Position numbers and translations under genes: made by a program. The notes beneath the pieces are model-generated. The model made no database searches and was not told the DNA's origin. It saw only the letters and a program-made list of their open reading frames with translations. Shown here piece by piece: positions 1 to 12,830 of a stretch of DNA of 64,000 nucleotides. Positions within the stretch are counted from its first letter, which is position 1, and each line of letters opens with the position of its first letter. This DNA is from Mermis nigrescens (lineage: Eukaryota; Nematoda; Enoplea; Mermithida; Mermithidae), in assembly GCA_036768485.1 (NCBI GenBank), contig JAVLUZ010000712.1:310001-374000 (forward strand), read 5' to 3'.

Positions 1-3000
1 TTAGTGGTTGGTGTAAAAAAGATTTTGTCTAAGATTTTGCTGCCAACTTTTCCGTTCATAAGTCGAGATAAATTAATTAAAATACAAATAAATTACTTTC
101 TAGGGGCTGCACGTCGCAGCAAACCGCGTTTAAAAAACTGGGACGATCAGCTGGGAACGTGCTTAGACGAATGTTAAAATTATGTTAAAAGTTAGCAAGT
201 CGAGCAAAAGTTATACGCTATGCCGTTTTATTGTAAAAACAAACTTAAATACTAGAAAAAGTTGACATGTCATCAAGGACAAAACAAATAGCGAGTGGGC
301 TAGGGCGATGGGATTAATTGCAGTCTAGTGTAAAAGGGCCTTAGGTCCACATGCAAACGTGATGCATTTCTTTAGCCTGAAACCCGTAGCTTAAGCGACG
401 TTGAGATTGAGTTGGCGTTGTACGCGTGCGTTATTACCGTTTTCCTGTAAGCTAGATCGCTTGAGAGGTGCAAAAGCTTAGTGAGCTGCGATGTCTATGT
501 CTAACTAAGAAATAAAGCTAGCGTCCTATTACGTTTACACAGCTTACTTATGGGGGTGTAAAGTTCGAAGTCAGGGGTGTAAAATGGGCGAAGAATGATT
601 TTTCCTTCTTTTTTATTGGTAAATATCTCAAATATTTTGAAGAACAGAAGTTTTCCACATTCGGTCGCACTACGATTTAAAGGCTACACACTGGCCCAAA
701 TCGAATTTCTTTATACTCAATGGGGAGTTAGGTTCAGATTTTTAAAGTTTGCAATGTGGTGTATGGTGGAAAAATACTTTTTTGCCCGTTTTTCGCTCAC
801 CATTTTCTCCCTTAAAAGTGGGGATAGGTCTAATAGAATAAAAAGAAAGTACTTAGTAAGGGGTACATATCAGAGCAAATTGCATTTATTTACATAAATA
901 TTTAGCCTTCTCGGGAGGTGTAAAGTCAAAAATTGGGTGTGTAAAACGTGTTTCTGTATTGTCTTTTTTCTGCCAGCTTCTCCGGTTATAAGTATGGACA
1001 CTATCTCAAGTCTAAAAATGTACCAGGAATTAAACGTTTTTTAGCCACTTTGTATTACAAGCTACGCGGTCAGTAAGTTGACCTACAAGTCCTAAAACTC
1101 CAAGGAACCCTGCTGCCATTGTACGTAGTAAACTAAAATTGCTTCATTTCTGGATGACATGAGAGCTTGGTTTTCATTTAATTTGACAAAAACATCCGTT
1201 TTCGTGCATTATTCCTAAAAGGTGCACAATTTGTATAATTCCTTAAAATTGCGATTGACTTGCAAAAGGCATATTTCCCGTAGACTTCAGGAAGATTTTT
1301 TTGTTTATTTCGGCGTTTCGAATTTTTCTTAGCAATAAAATTATTTCGTGCAATACGAAACAATCGGGCTCTTAGTTTTCACTTGCACTGAGCTTCATTA
1401 TTTCGAATTAAATCTTCAGAGTTTTCGCTTTGTTTGAAAGCAAGCAAATAGTAACTTCTGCTTTATACTTGTTATGCAGAGTTTCTTGAAAAATCACATC
1501 ATGCACATGAATGAGCATTGAATCTCATCGCGTGTATTGATTATTTGTTATTTATTTATTTGTTAGCACTTCGCGTTAATTAAACTGCATTATTTCCGAT
1601 GACACCAAAATCTCTATGCGCGTAAAATCCCTGCGCCTTTTTTCTAGATTCTTACGATCAAAGGTAGAATAAAATATGTTGTGAAAATAATGTCATTTTC
1701 GCAATGATCTATCAGTTTAAAGTTTCGAGAAACGGTCCCTCTGAATAAGCGGAAATTAAAAGTGTTTGGTCTTCTAACTGTTTAATTTTCGGCTTATGTA
1801 AACCTGTCTTTCGTGATTTCATGCAGACTGCTTTGAATTGATGACACATTAAATTATGTTCTGTCTGCGTAAGGCAGATGGAGCATTTGAAAAACTTGTG
1901 TGAAACAGACTATAGATGATTGTAATGCCAGCACTTACATGTAGACCGCTGATTTTATATATGTTCATGCTTCCTAAGGTAGCAACCTGGAAAAAGGATT
2001 GAATCTATGGCCTCCTGTTCGGCTACAAAATTTCTGTTTTTTATCTAACAAGTTTCTGGGCATGAATGAATATGCTTTTATCTGACAAAATCGTTTTTAA
2101 TGTGAAAATTTAAAAAAAATTTCCTGCAAACTTTCGTGCCGGATATGACCGTGCGAAAATACGAGAGATTTTTCATACCCAATTTTTGCCAAATTACGAA
2201 GCTTTTTTGTTTAAAAGAAATCTTTTTAATATAAGCTTGAGCTATTTTTCACACGGCAGTCAGTTATTAAAGGTAGTTACTATTCGTTGAGATTAATTGA
2301 AAGCTCGATTTGCTGCAATGAAGTTAAAAATTTTATCTATAAGCGCGCGCACAGGTGGGCAGGGACCAAATTCTGGGGGCCTGGGTCGTGTAAAACTGGC
2401 AAAAATCCACAAAACGTCAAAATTCAAATCTGGGGGTCTAACGGATTTTTATGTACAATCCCCATGCCCTGTGAGTTGGGTAGTCTGAAGGTACATTCTC
2501 ATTTGTTAGTGACATCAAATTTAAAGTTGGCCGTCGGGCAGAACTTAAAGAACCCACAGTTCTCTGTCCGTTTGCTTAAGCCAATAGTCTATGTGTGTGC
2601 ACAAATGAAGTTCATTAGGGTGGAGTAATGCATTCATTAGGCACACTTAGTGAAACTTTACATGATTTAAGTTAATTCTTTGGTTGCCCAACCAACCTCA
2701 CTATATAAGTAGCTCTGCTGTATTAATTTATTGAGTTCGTCTCTTCTAAAAATATTTTAATCCGTCTTCCTATCACTGATGCGAGTGAGAATGTCGATTT
2801 AGGTCGTTGTAACGCGCTTTAAAAAGTACGGGTCCTTTACTGTGCACTTATGCCGATTTTTCACAAAAATGTAAAGATGGGGTAATATGATGTCTTACTC
2901 CCATGCCCGTGTTTACGTATAAATGTTTGGTATTTTTTGTGAAAACGCCCCCTTTTTTAGACGCGCGCATAGTGAGCTCGGGGATCATAGCGTACTAATC

Positions 3001-4286
3001 CAAAATTTATTCTCTGAAAAAAAGAAAAATTTCACATTGGGCAGTGGTCGCTGAATAGTACCTATGTAGATTTCAGTAGAGATTAATCTTCCAGAATTCA
3101 TAACACTTCGAACTTGTTATCAACGATAAAGCTTTAAAACTTACAGCTTATCTAATTCCCGACCGACCGCGCTATTATTGGGCTAATCGTCTCCAAAAGT
3201 GATGCACGTATATATTAGCATGAAAATTTTCTTATGGTTTGGGAATTCTTAACTAATGTGAAGAAGCTTCTTTGACTTTTACCCACTTCTTGTCTTTATT
3301 TCCTCTTGTGCAATCTTCGTTTCATCCACGGTGATTTCCAGATGCTTGACTGAGCTTATTTATGTAGGTACGCTTTTTTAATGTCCTGTACAGTATTTAA
3401 ATAAATTCTGCTCGATTTATTGAATGTATAAATCTGGGTCCACATGTGCTCTTTTTGTTTACTTGTTGCGAGTTTCGTCTCATTTTGCGTCTCTCCTTAG
3501 CGTAACATTTGCCATTGTTGTTATCGTAAGAATGAAGTTAATCTTAGTTAAAGTTCTTACGTAGATATGTGCATTGCAAGTAGTTCTAGTTCACCGAATT
3601 AACAAATGTAAGAGCTTGAACGCATTACACTCATGGGATTTTCCGAGTAAGTTGTTCTAGTATTCTAGGTGGATCAAAATATATGTTTCGTAGAATTTGA
3701 CGTCAGCATTTTTCAGTAATGCTTATTTACTGTGGTTGAATAAAAACTAACAATGAAGCTGGGAGGAAAGTTATGCTTCTTTTGAGTTGCGGCCAAATAC
3801 AATTTGGTCGTGGTTGTCGCTTCTTAAAATAAAAAACTTTTCCAGCCTATGCGTCACGTTACCGTAGTTCGATTTCGGCCGCCACGATTATGTTAGGTTT
3901 TACACTAATACTCGTTCGTTTAGTACGGGTGTTTGCCTGCATGTTAGTCAAAGTAATATGATGATCGTACGGAATATACTATACTAGGTCGATTTGCATG
4001 TTATTTTATACATTCGACTGCTCAGTAACTAACCGAGAGGCCCACATAACGTATTAGTCGATGTGCGTTAGTATAGCGAGAACGAAATAGGAACTTAAGC
4101 CGGCTTAATGCTCGTAGCATTATTTATTGCTGCGCCTAGCTGTGACTTGGTGTTGGATTAGTCGATTTTTACTTTAGATATTAGAACTGGTTATACGTGC
4201 GTGTTGGATTGATTCAGTTGCGCTCTTCTCTGCGCGCAAACATTGCTTATATCTGATTTCGATTTCGTTGTTGACGATTTTGTGCT
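1..4286. other. Intergenic region, no gene recognised
   Basis: No ORF here resembles a known family and none shows a convincing exon structure. A diverged duplication is visible: a GGTGTAAAA-like motif followed by TGCCAACTTTTCCG near positions 10-70 recurs as TGCCAGCTTCTCCGG near 905-990. A family F repeat (CCAAATTCTGGGGG, then CAAATCTGGGGGTC) occupies roughly 2355-2470 and is the source of two spurious ORFs. A fragment of the M-type TIR (GTGAAACAGACTATAG) lies at about 1898-1915. The promoter of the gene at 4287 should lie at the right edge, but no TATA box stands out. Confidence 0.5.
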
Positions 4287-4523
4287 ATGAAGAACTGTCG
4301 GAAGAAAAATCGAGATTCTAACTTTTCTAGCTCGGAAATCGATTATTTGCTTGATTGTATCACTCCTCATATCAATATGATTGAAAACAAAAAGATCGAT
4401 AGCTTTTCGTTACAAGCTAAAAAGAAACTGTGGGACTCCATTGTCGAATTGTTTGATTTTAACCCCAACTGTCATTCGCGTACAAGAACACAGTTGGAAA
4501 TAAAATGGAAATCATTGAAACAG
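4287..4523 (+). CDS. SANT-like gene exon 1
   Basis: Starts at ATG 4287 and ends ...AAACAG before a GTAAAT donor at 4524; 79 whole codons, phase 0. It encodes most of the three-helix DNA-binding domain. Confidence 0.8.
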
Positions 4524-5279
4524 GTAAATTTGAACTAAAGTTGCTCTTTTTATTGACGTTTTACCGATTTGGGAACAAAATGATTTTGTTTTGTCAATTT
4601 TATTTTGTGTGTCAAGATTTCGCGATCAAACAAATATAACTTACGAAGTCTATTTTTTCGTGCATTTAGCACCTTTCATGCTACATAATCTATTTACTAA
4701 AAGTTGCGCAATTTTGAGTTTCCCATTTGCCGTGAAATTTCTGTTTTAGCGTCAGAGAATGATAGATGCTTTTTTGACCATTTTTTTCTAAAATTTTCTC
4801 ATTTCTCATTTCAAAATCGTAGCATTTTCTCGGTCAACTAATTTTCAGCGTGAAATTTCGCCATTCGCAAAAGTGAGACAATAACATTGTTAAATGATAC
4901 AGGTATGAACTTGTCAATATTGAAAAATATTTGCCTAAATGCATGCGCAATTAAATAAATGTGAAAAAATTGTGAAACAACTGTACATGTGCTACATTTA
5001 TAGGTGATATGATATCTAACAACTGGAATGTATAACATTAAATAGTAAATCTTGTTCAAATACTCGTGCTTCAACTAACCATCTGAAACCGATCACACGT
5101 ACCTTCGTGGTCCTGACCTTAGGTAGCTACTTAGCATGGCCGGCTTGAGGGTTCTCCCGGTCGAGGGAAGTGTTCAGTTGTGTTTCTCTGGCTAACCTTC
5201 ATTCACAGACATACGTAATGACCCTCTGTTAGAGAAAGTAGTTTTCTGGAGAAAGTAAAGCTGAATCAGGACTATGCAG

Positions 5280-5366
<87 letters not shown>

Positions 5367-8300
5367 GATTTCGACATCGTTTTTACAATGAATTGAAACA
5401 TTTTTAATGGATTACTTAGTGTTCAAAGCGCTTTTGAAGAGCCGATTCGATTGCAATAAGACTGAATTTGACGTAACCACCAGATACGTGCGACATAAAT
5501 AGTTCTGGGCTTACGCGTAACATAGGGAAGGGGTTTCTACCCCGTGTCCCCACCCCCCCCCCCACATTTTTGGCGAAAACCAGGCACGTAGCTCTGGAGG
5601 GAATGGGGAGTCCGGACCCACCCACCCAAATTCAGAAAAATCGGGAAAATAGGACTTTTTAAACGTTATTTTGTGCTATTTTTGGGCTTAGCCCCCAAAT
5701 TGGTGTTGGTCCCCCAAATAGGACGGTCAACTACGTGCCTGGCGAAAACTAGCGTTTTTTGGCCATTGTCAGGTGTTTTTCTTTGTTATTTGGGGCCAAA
5801 ACTTTGATCCATCCTCCCATAACGATGCCCTTGTCTCCCCTACCAGCATTTCGGGCTGTTATATACATGTCCGGTCCAGTGGGTATAACTGCAAAACACT
5901 CGCACTTTTCTGAACTTGAGTTTTTGGTCTAAAAGGAAGGGTGAACGTCGAAAAATGACATTTGTTGATTTTTTTAACAATGCTGCTCCTTATAAGTTTG
6001 ATTTTTCTATTGAAGGTTAAAATCTGAATTTTATTGCTTGCTAAGCACGAATAAATGACGTAATTTTTTATTCCTTATATTTTGATATACGGTAGACGTG
6101 ATGAACTTTCTAAATATGATCGATTTCTGAAATGAGATTGAAATTAATTTGGATCAAGTCACTTTTCAGCTCAATGATATTGATCAACACCACAACACCA
6201 CATGCACCGCTTAGTCATCAAGGAGTATTTCCAAGGACAATATTTTTGGTTAATAGTATTAAAAATTTTAAACAATGAATAAGTCATGAATAGTGCGACA
6301 TAACATACGTGTTCTTTGGTGTTTAACTCCCCAGAATGGCTACTGACTCTGCAAGATGACTGCGACCCCCAAAATTGCCGATTTTTTGTTAAAATGGTAG
6401 AAAGTGTGCTTTCTTAATCGTTTTAGTTCATTCTTGGCTCTAAAGTGTCAAATTTTCGGGGCTCATTTTTTGACTATATTTTGATCGATTTCCTTGATGT
6501 TTTTAAATGTCTTCGACATTTTTTTACCTTTTTGTGTTCTCGAAAGAACTAGCATTATCCAAAACATAAAAACGGCGTTCTTGACGTGTACCCACATTTT
6601 TTAGCCCAACAGGGCACCTTTTAAAAATTTTTCGGTTCTGACCTCCTTTGAATTCTATGCTCTGCATGCGTCGTGAGAAACAACTCTAAGCGTGCTAGAT
6701 AATTCAAGATTTCTTGCGTTTGTTTCAGGCTGCGAAAAAGCAGTTGTTAAAATTACAGGAATATGCGAACACGGAATCTACTGGATCAGATCCACCGGAT
6801 TTCCCTGATTGTTATAAACGAGTTTTCGAGCTTCTTGGATCTCGATTTGCGCAGATTCCATTGGATGCGAATAACGATGAATTATTGAATGGTAATCTGG
6901 ATTTTCAATTGTAGACGTGCTTCTGTACACCTTAAATTTTTAGCCAGAGTAATATTTAGGTAGGATGCGGGAAGGGCAAAGTGGCGGATCCAGAATTTAC
7001 ATTATGGGGTGTCACAACTTTTCCAAACAGTCGAAAATAGGTTCAAAAATGTGATATTCATGTGCGAAATAACGTTTTTTTCGCCGTTTTACAGACATAG
7101 TCTATTTTTATTCAAAATGATTTCCTGCGCAATTTTTTTCAAAAAATTTCTAAATTATTGGTAACTGCGAAAAACTACGAATTTCTTAGTTTTAGCGACA
7201 ATCTGGAGCTAAGCACCAGAAAATTCGTAAGATTTAGGCAAAGAGAAAAGTAAAAAAGGCCGGATTTGAGTTCAAAAATTTATTAAACGCGGCAGCGCTA
7301 ACTACGAGTATTTAAATGTTTTCAAATCTGAAATGTTGGCGCCGATCTAAGGTGAATTTGTTGAGAAAATGAACGCTCTACATAGATGATACTAATGCAG
7401 CAATGCATAACATTTCGCGGACGAATCTTTAAAGTTCGCCAGCCTCTTAAAATGTCAATCAATAAACTTTTTACACTTTATTCGGCATTATTGAAAACTA
7501 CGAATTCCGAGTGATATGAAATTAAATTCGGTGTTAGATTCATTTATTTCGGTGTTAGAATCATTTATTCAAATTCGATGACCTTCAACAAATCCATATG
7601 TGCTCGTATGCACGAGTGGGTAAAACAGAATGCTTTCAGTCCAGGTGAAATTATGGTCAACTTAGTTTTTCGTCATTTCCCGATGAGGTGCCCTTTTTAT
7701 CCGGTCTCTAATTATTGGATATAGGTTGGCACAATACGCATTACATTTTTTAGCCGAATAGTACATGAGTTGCAGATCAGTGCCTATTCTCCTTATAGTA
7801 TAAAGTGGGAAAGGGCCCTTATTAATGTTTTGAGTTTCATAGTTTCACTGCGTCATTCGCACTATATGAAGCATATGAAAAAATAGTCGCTTTAAATGAC
7901 ATCGAGTCGAGTGCACACGTGAACAAGGGGGTTTAGGCCATAGATGGGCGGCAACCAAATTCTGGGGGGTTCGATGGGGCAAAATCGTCGAAAAATAGCA
8001 CCAAAAATTAAATTCTAGGGGGTCTATCGATTTGTAGGGGTTTGCCGGATTCTTTGGGGTATGGTCTAGACTACACATTCCCGTAGGGGGTGGAGGGTTA
8101 TTATCCCTACCTCAGGGTCTAAGACTCGAATCACTGTTAGACGATTTTGAGCTATCAAACATTTTCTGCATGATTTTTTGGTACGAAAGTAGCAAAGAGT
8201 CAAAAAATTTTCGTCTTTTCGCGCCGACTAGTACATTTCTGTTTTGTTTACCCATATAATGCCTAGAATGAAGTTAAAATGATCAGAAAAGTCAAAATTT

Positions 8301-10647
8301 CCGATGAATTTTTATATTTGTACTTATAAAAGAGATGAAACTAATCAGAATTGTACAAAAGGTACTAAAAAATGCAGTTTTCCACATTCAAACATGTTAT
8401 ATATGATGTTTTATCCATTTTTCATATTTGACTTGCAAAAGGGCTAGAACTCTAAATTTAGTGGTCCCAAATTTTAGGATTCACCCCCCTGAATTTTCGA
8501 CTTTAAGAAACTATGGTCCAGACCCTACATGGGCAAGGTAGAGGTAGCCAGAGGCTGCTGAAATCCAGGAATGGTCATGTAGTAAATTGTTGTCAACGTT
8601 TTTTAACAAGGTCTTTCTGTACAGGTACAAAGACGGTCCCCAGAAGTCAATGTACATTTTATACGTATAAATTTTTGGGTAGGTACTATAATATGGCACA
8701 GTAGCACGTTATATGCGGTGAACTAGGTTTATTGACAGTTATTACTGAAATTTAACCAATTTATAGGTTTCTAGTGATAAAAATTTAAAAATTTATCAAT
8801 AAGGCGCGAAGCGCCGGAGAATTTAAGTATTTTAGCCATGTTCAGGTTAAATTTTCGGCCTTTTTCCGCAATAAACTCAAAAACTGTCCTGCCGCACCTT
8901 ATCTTCTCAAAATCGCCTGACAGTAGTGGATTTTCAGAAAACTTGGGTAGGGGCAGGGCCGTATTTAGGGGGCGGCCGCCCCCCCCCTCCCTTGGCCGGA
9001 AAAAAATTTTGAATGGTAGAATAATGCATGGAAAGATGAAAAATCGCATGTCTTTGTCACAAAATCTTCAAATTTTCGCCGCTTCGCGCCGGATGTGAAG
9101 TATTTTCCATAATTTTGGCCCAAGCGCGACCGAACAATGATACTTTTTTCATAGCCTTTTGAGTCAAAAAAAATTTTTTTCGATAAAGTTCGAATTTTAT
9201 TATCTCAGTGGATGCTGAGAAACATCGAAATATGCAGTTTTTGCGAGCTACCTTGACGAATTTCTCGAGATATAGACCAATTTATGTTGGGTCCACCCCC
9301 TGTGTCCTTGTGTGGTCCAGACCCCCAGACTCCCCTCACACTCATGTGTGGTTTTAACCCCCAAAATTAGACTACGATAAACCTCCAGAATTGTTTTTTT
9401 GCAATTTCCCCCATAAAACTTGCAGATTTTGGTCGCTGCCCATCTACAGTCGAGCGTACGCGTAGCTTCAGCTTAGTTCGAGCATCGTACATGCACATGG
9501 GACAGCCGGACAGGTACTGTCCGACGATTTTGAGCTGATGGAGCGTTTTTTGCATCATTTTTCAGTTCAAAAGCAATCAAAACATCAAAATTATTCCGGC
9601 GCTTCGCGCCAGATTAGTACCATTAAGTACTTTTTACTCAAAAAGCGCCCAAAAGTGATAAATTTTTGCAATTTTTAGTGTTAAAAGTGATATAATGCAG
9701 TCAAAATGGACTAAAAATGCTTTTATAATGCGATATTACCACGAAAAATTGTTTTATAGGCTATTTTGACCATTTTAATCGTTAAAAAACAGCAAAAAAA
9801 TCGTGAACGTTAAATAAACTGTTTTGGATTTTTGGGAATTCACCCCCCCCTGCCGACCCTGACCTTGTGCACCTATGACGAGCATTACATGTAAAGTTTC
9901 TTTTTTTGGGCCCAATCGATGGGTGCACATCAAAAGACTGTTTTTTACGTTTCGGACAATGCTCGTTCTTTCTGGAACATAGAAACATAAAAAATCTCGA
10001 AAAAATTAGAAAAATGGAGTAAATTTAACAAATTATAGTGAAAAAATGGGTTTCTGGCGCGAAGCGCCGAAGGTTCGAGATTTTTGAGTTAAACATGAAC
10101 TAAAAACGCTTTAAATGGCACACATTTTGCAATTTTTACAAAGAAATGACAATTCTTGAGGGGTCGCAGTTATTTTGCGGGGGTGGGGGATCAGTTGCCA
10201 TTATGTGGGATCGAACCCTCCCCCAAGAACACGTATGGAGTACGAGTATTGTTTCATTTGACTGAAGGTAAACTTGAAACATCCGAGATCGAAGATAACG
10301 ACAGTGACGTGAGAGATGTTGAGTTGAATTCGCGGTTGACGGCGGCGGTTGGGGAAAAAGATGACCATTTGAACGGATTGTTCGCTGAGCCAGTGAGTCA
10401 AATCAATGTTCTTCCGTCGTATCAGGGAACATCGATGGTGGAATCGCTGAAAAAATTCGATCAAGAAAAGAGAAATTTGTTGGACTTGCAGATGGAGCAT
10501 TTGAAAACGGAGCACGCTTTGAAGGTTAAATTCATGGAAGCCGAGCACGAATACCGAATGGAGGCCATTCGCGAAGAAGTTCGCGCTTCGCAAGCTAAAG
10601 CCCGTTATTTCAACTGTCTGAGAGTGAATCGTTCGTCAGCGCCTTAA
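4287..10647 (+). CDS. Myb/SANT-like (Myb_DNA-bind_5 type) DNA-binding protein, 3 exons
   Basis: Three exons (4287-4523, 6729-6891, 10268-10647) join in frame to 780 nt, 259 residues plus stop. The N-terminal ~95 residues match the Myb/SANT-like fold of the zeste/FSBP type: NFSSSEIDYLL begins helix 1, then IENKK, KKKLWDSIVELF, and the terminal signature TRTQLEIKWKSLKQ. Exon 2 continues the helix (AAKKQLLKLQEYA) and ends in STGSDPPD, equivalent to the TGGGPP stretch that follows this domain in relatives. Exon 3 has an acidic linker and a charged coiled coil (about 190-250, ESLKKFDQEKRNLLDLQMEH onward), probably for oligomerisation. Members of this family are nuclear DNA-binding proteins, often linked to domesticated PIF/Harbinger-type transposon proteins. 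The start is the first ATG after an in-frame TGA at 4272. Domain identity is from recognised motifs; target and role are unknown. Confidence 0.8.
5281..5363. repeat. (AT)n microsatellite
   Basis: An uninterrupted run of about 41 TA dinucleotides. The 69-codon ORF across it is an artefact. Confidence 0.97.
5500..5880 (-). repeat. Family C repeat, interrupted copy
   Basis: Carries the family C landmarks in reverse: a pyrimidine-rich TCCCCACCC end, TTTTTGGCGAAAAC, GGTGTTTTTCTTTG, and an end close to TATACATGTCC. The body is split by the 161-bp element at 5581-5741. Outer limits are approximate. Confidence 0.5.
5581..5741. mobile_element. 161-bp hAT-type MITE with 8-bp TSD
   Basis: The left end reads CAGGCACGTAG and the right end CTACGTGCCTG, an exact 11-bp TIR. 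The 8 bases GCGAAAAC lie directly on both sides (5573-5580 and 5742-5749). An 8-bp TSD with a CAG-starting TIR is characteristic of hAT elements. No coding capacity, so it would have moved using a transposase from elsewhere. Confidence 0.88.
6729..6891 (+). CDS. SANT-like gene exon 2
   Basis: Acceptor TTTGTTTCAG at 6719-6728, donor GTAATC at 6892; 54 codons plus one nucleotide. It encodes the end of the last domain helix and the STGSDPPD tail. Confidence 0.78.
6892..10267 (+). other. Intron 2 of SANT-like gene, repeat-filled
   Basis: Holds a CAAAGTGGCGGATCCAG fragment near 6977 (end of a hAT-like element), a family F repeat at about 7935-8075, family D fragments at about 8590-8705, hairpin modules at 8803, about 9078, 9598 and 10056, and a CAGGGCCGTATTTAGG end near 8955. 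The acceptor GACTGAAG is a weak consensus but gives the only phase that joins exon 2 to exon 3. Confidence 0.6.
10268..10647 (+). CDS. SANT-like gene exon 3 (terminal)
   Basis: The acceptor AG at 10266-10267 restores frame (G from exon 2 plus GT makes glycine). The exon encodes an acidic, polar linker (LETSEIEDNDSDVRDVELN) then a long charged helix, ending at TAA 10645-10647. Base composition is clearly richer in GC than the flanks. The acceptor is inferred from phase; a site a few codons away is possible. Confidence 0.68.
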
Positions 10648-12000
10648 ACTTTTTATCAGGGGCTAATTCAATGAGGAGTCAATTGGATTGAAAAAGTCGG
10701 TGTGATCTGTCGGTGGCCTTGGCCAGACATGCACGTGGGTGGGCGTTTGGGGGTCCTGACCACACCTGGGCGTGGGGGTTTGGGGGTATGCACCCCCCCC
10801 CCCGAGAAATCAACATACCCCCCAGAAACCAAAATAACCCCCAGATTCCAATTTTTGAAATTTTTTCCATTTTTTCGCAATTTTTTGATGCCAATGGATA
10901 GTGCTCAATGAGAAACGTTGAATAATCGTGTTTTTTCCGCCATACCACCATTTTTCAGGCCATTTTTTGACCTTTGAAAAATCTTGCACCTCCCCCCCAA
11001 ATTTTGGTGCTGCCCACGTATGGTCCTGACCATAGGTGGGCAACACCAAAATTCTGGGGGGTGAAAAAATTTCTGGGGGGTGAAAAAATTTTTAAAGGTC
11101 AAAAAATTGTCTTAAAAGTGGTTGTATGGCGAAAAAACACCATTTTTCGACGTTTCTCGTCGAGCACTATCCAATGGCATCAAAAAATTGCTTAAAAAAA
11201 ATTCTGGGGGGGTATTTTGATTTCTGGGGGGATATTTCAACTTCTGGGGGTGCATACCCCCCAAACCCCCTCCCACGCCTACGTGTGGTCCTGACCCCAG
11301 AATGGAAAAATGGAAATTTTTGTAAGAAAAATATGGTAAAATGAAGGCTAAAAGCGGATGAATTGAAAATTTTCTTCAAAAGTGCTTCAAATTGACCAGA
11401 AACTGTATTATAACGTAGTTTTATCGCTATTTTAGCGCTTATACCAATTTTTTAGGTCATTTCAGCCCGAAAAAGCTCCATTTTTGGACCCTTCCCCCGA
11501 GACTAGCTAAAGCCCCTCGCCCCCGCTTACCCCCTCAGATCGGCCATGCTGTGCATCTATGGTCTTAGCTCTTCATTAGAGTCAAAAGATTCTTTCATTA
11601 AAAATTCGATTAATTTAATTTGGAAGTTTCTCTGAAAAATTCTTGTTTGAGACAAGATTTCAAAGAAAGAAGCGTGGTGTAAAAACGTTCACGAGACTAT
11701 TTTTCTACTTGAAATATACTTCGGTCTGCTTTTTTGACCATTATGGGAATCGTCAGGATATCGCTCTCGTTATTCGTATCCTAAATTCATCATTGTTATT
11801 TTGCCCTTGCCTTGCGCACTAAACTTTCTTAAATGATTTGTTTATTAAGTCGATTCTGATGTAACTTTTTTGTATTTTTTCTAGATTACCGAAGTACATT
11901 TGTCCATTTATTTTAATTTCGCATTGCTTCATCGACTGACATGTCACTATAGTAACAAATTTCTGGCTTCATCGCGTATTCGTGTTTCAGAGGCTGTTTT
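10648..12000. repeat. Two family B repeats head-to-head, then family E
   Basis: Family B copies lie at about 10755-11036 (reverse) and 11024-11300 (forward). They share their TGGTCCTGACC end, making an inverted pair centred near 11030. Landmarks are CTGGGGGG runs, CGTTTCTC, CACTATCCAATGGCATC and AAAAAATTG. A family E copy follows (about 11296-11575, ending GATCGGCCATGCTGTGCATC). The remainder to 12000 shows nothing recognisable. Confidence 0.6.
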
Positions 12001-12007
12001 AGATGTA

Positions 12008-12225
12008 GCCGCACATGTAACAGGGGAGTTCCAATCAAAGTTGACCGTCCCTCCATCCCCTAAAGTCAAAAACTTTGACTTAGCCCCGTCCTAATTTTGG
12101 CGAAAATATGTGTTTTTGACCATTTTTAGGTGCTTTTTTACCATTTTTAGCCACAAACTGGTGGTCATTTACCCCTTCCTCAAAATAGTTGAGGACTCAA
12201 CACCCAAATTTCGAGCCATTATATG
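12008..12225 (-). repeat. Family C repeat
   Basis: Starts near CCGCACATGTAACAGGGG and ends near GAGCCATTATATGTATTG, with the internal TTTTTGACCATTTTTAGGTG track. A degenerate copy of the family best seen at 33530-33722. Confidence 0.5.
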
Positions 12226-12535
12226 TATTGATATAACAGCTTTTATTGAAGATAAATAGAAGTTATTCATTCCTTCCAAAATTGCCTAATATTTCGTTAT
12301 TTGCCTTAATTTTCAAATCGGATTTTTTCATTCACTTTCATTTGTTGATTTTTCTGAATGCATTAATAAAGAATTGCTTTCTAATTAATGTTTTCGAAAT
12401 TCTAGTTTTTTCTTCTCCTTTGACTTGAAGATTTGAACTCTGTCTGCTCCTCTATCTCTTCCGCTAAAAATTAAACCAGTACCCTTAGCACATATTCAGG
12501 GGCCAAAAGCACGTAGCGATTGGTGACAACTAGTC

Positions 12536-12830
12536 GTGCACAGCATGGGAATTCTGGAGTGGTGAGGCCAAAAATTTTTCTAATTTCCCTTTTCCTGCTC
12601 AGAAATGTTGGATGCGCGTCAAAACATCATTTTTAGCGTTTCTGACGATCTTCTATCTCTCTAGAATATTTTAAAAATTTCAAAAAATATCGGGAAAATT
12701 CGAGATAATCAGACAATAAATATTTGGCGTGAAGCGCCGGAAATTCGACACTTTTGAGCAAATGATTTTTCGGAAAATCACGGATTATTGAGGGTTGGAA
12801 ACCCTACAAACCCCCAAGACCATGTATGGT
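12536..12830 (+). repeat. Family A repeat
   Basis: Begins GTGCACAGCATGGGAATTCT and ends CAAGACCATGTATGG. It contains the family's GACGATCTTCTATCTCTCTAG motif area and one hairpin module (GGCGTGAAGCGCC at 12726). Shorter than the 400-430 bp copies at 53-55 kb. Confidence 0.55.

Larger units (their letters stand above)
4524..6728 (+). other. Intron 1 of SANT-like gene, repeat-filled
   Basis: Begins GTAAAT and ends TTTGTTTCAG. It contains an (AT)n tract, a family C repeat split by a hAT-like insertion (5581-5741), and a diverged family A repeat at about 6330-6680. Nothing coding is evident. Confidence 0.7.

Noticed and set aside
595..897. 100-codon ORF in the first kilobase
   Set aside because: Lies in a diverged duplicated region and shows no family resemblance or coding composition.
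10156..10267. Extension of SANT exon 3 upstream to the start of its open frame
   Set aside because: The upstream part lies in repeat-like intron sequence with no phase match to exon 2; the acceptor at 10266-10267 explains the join.
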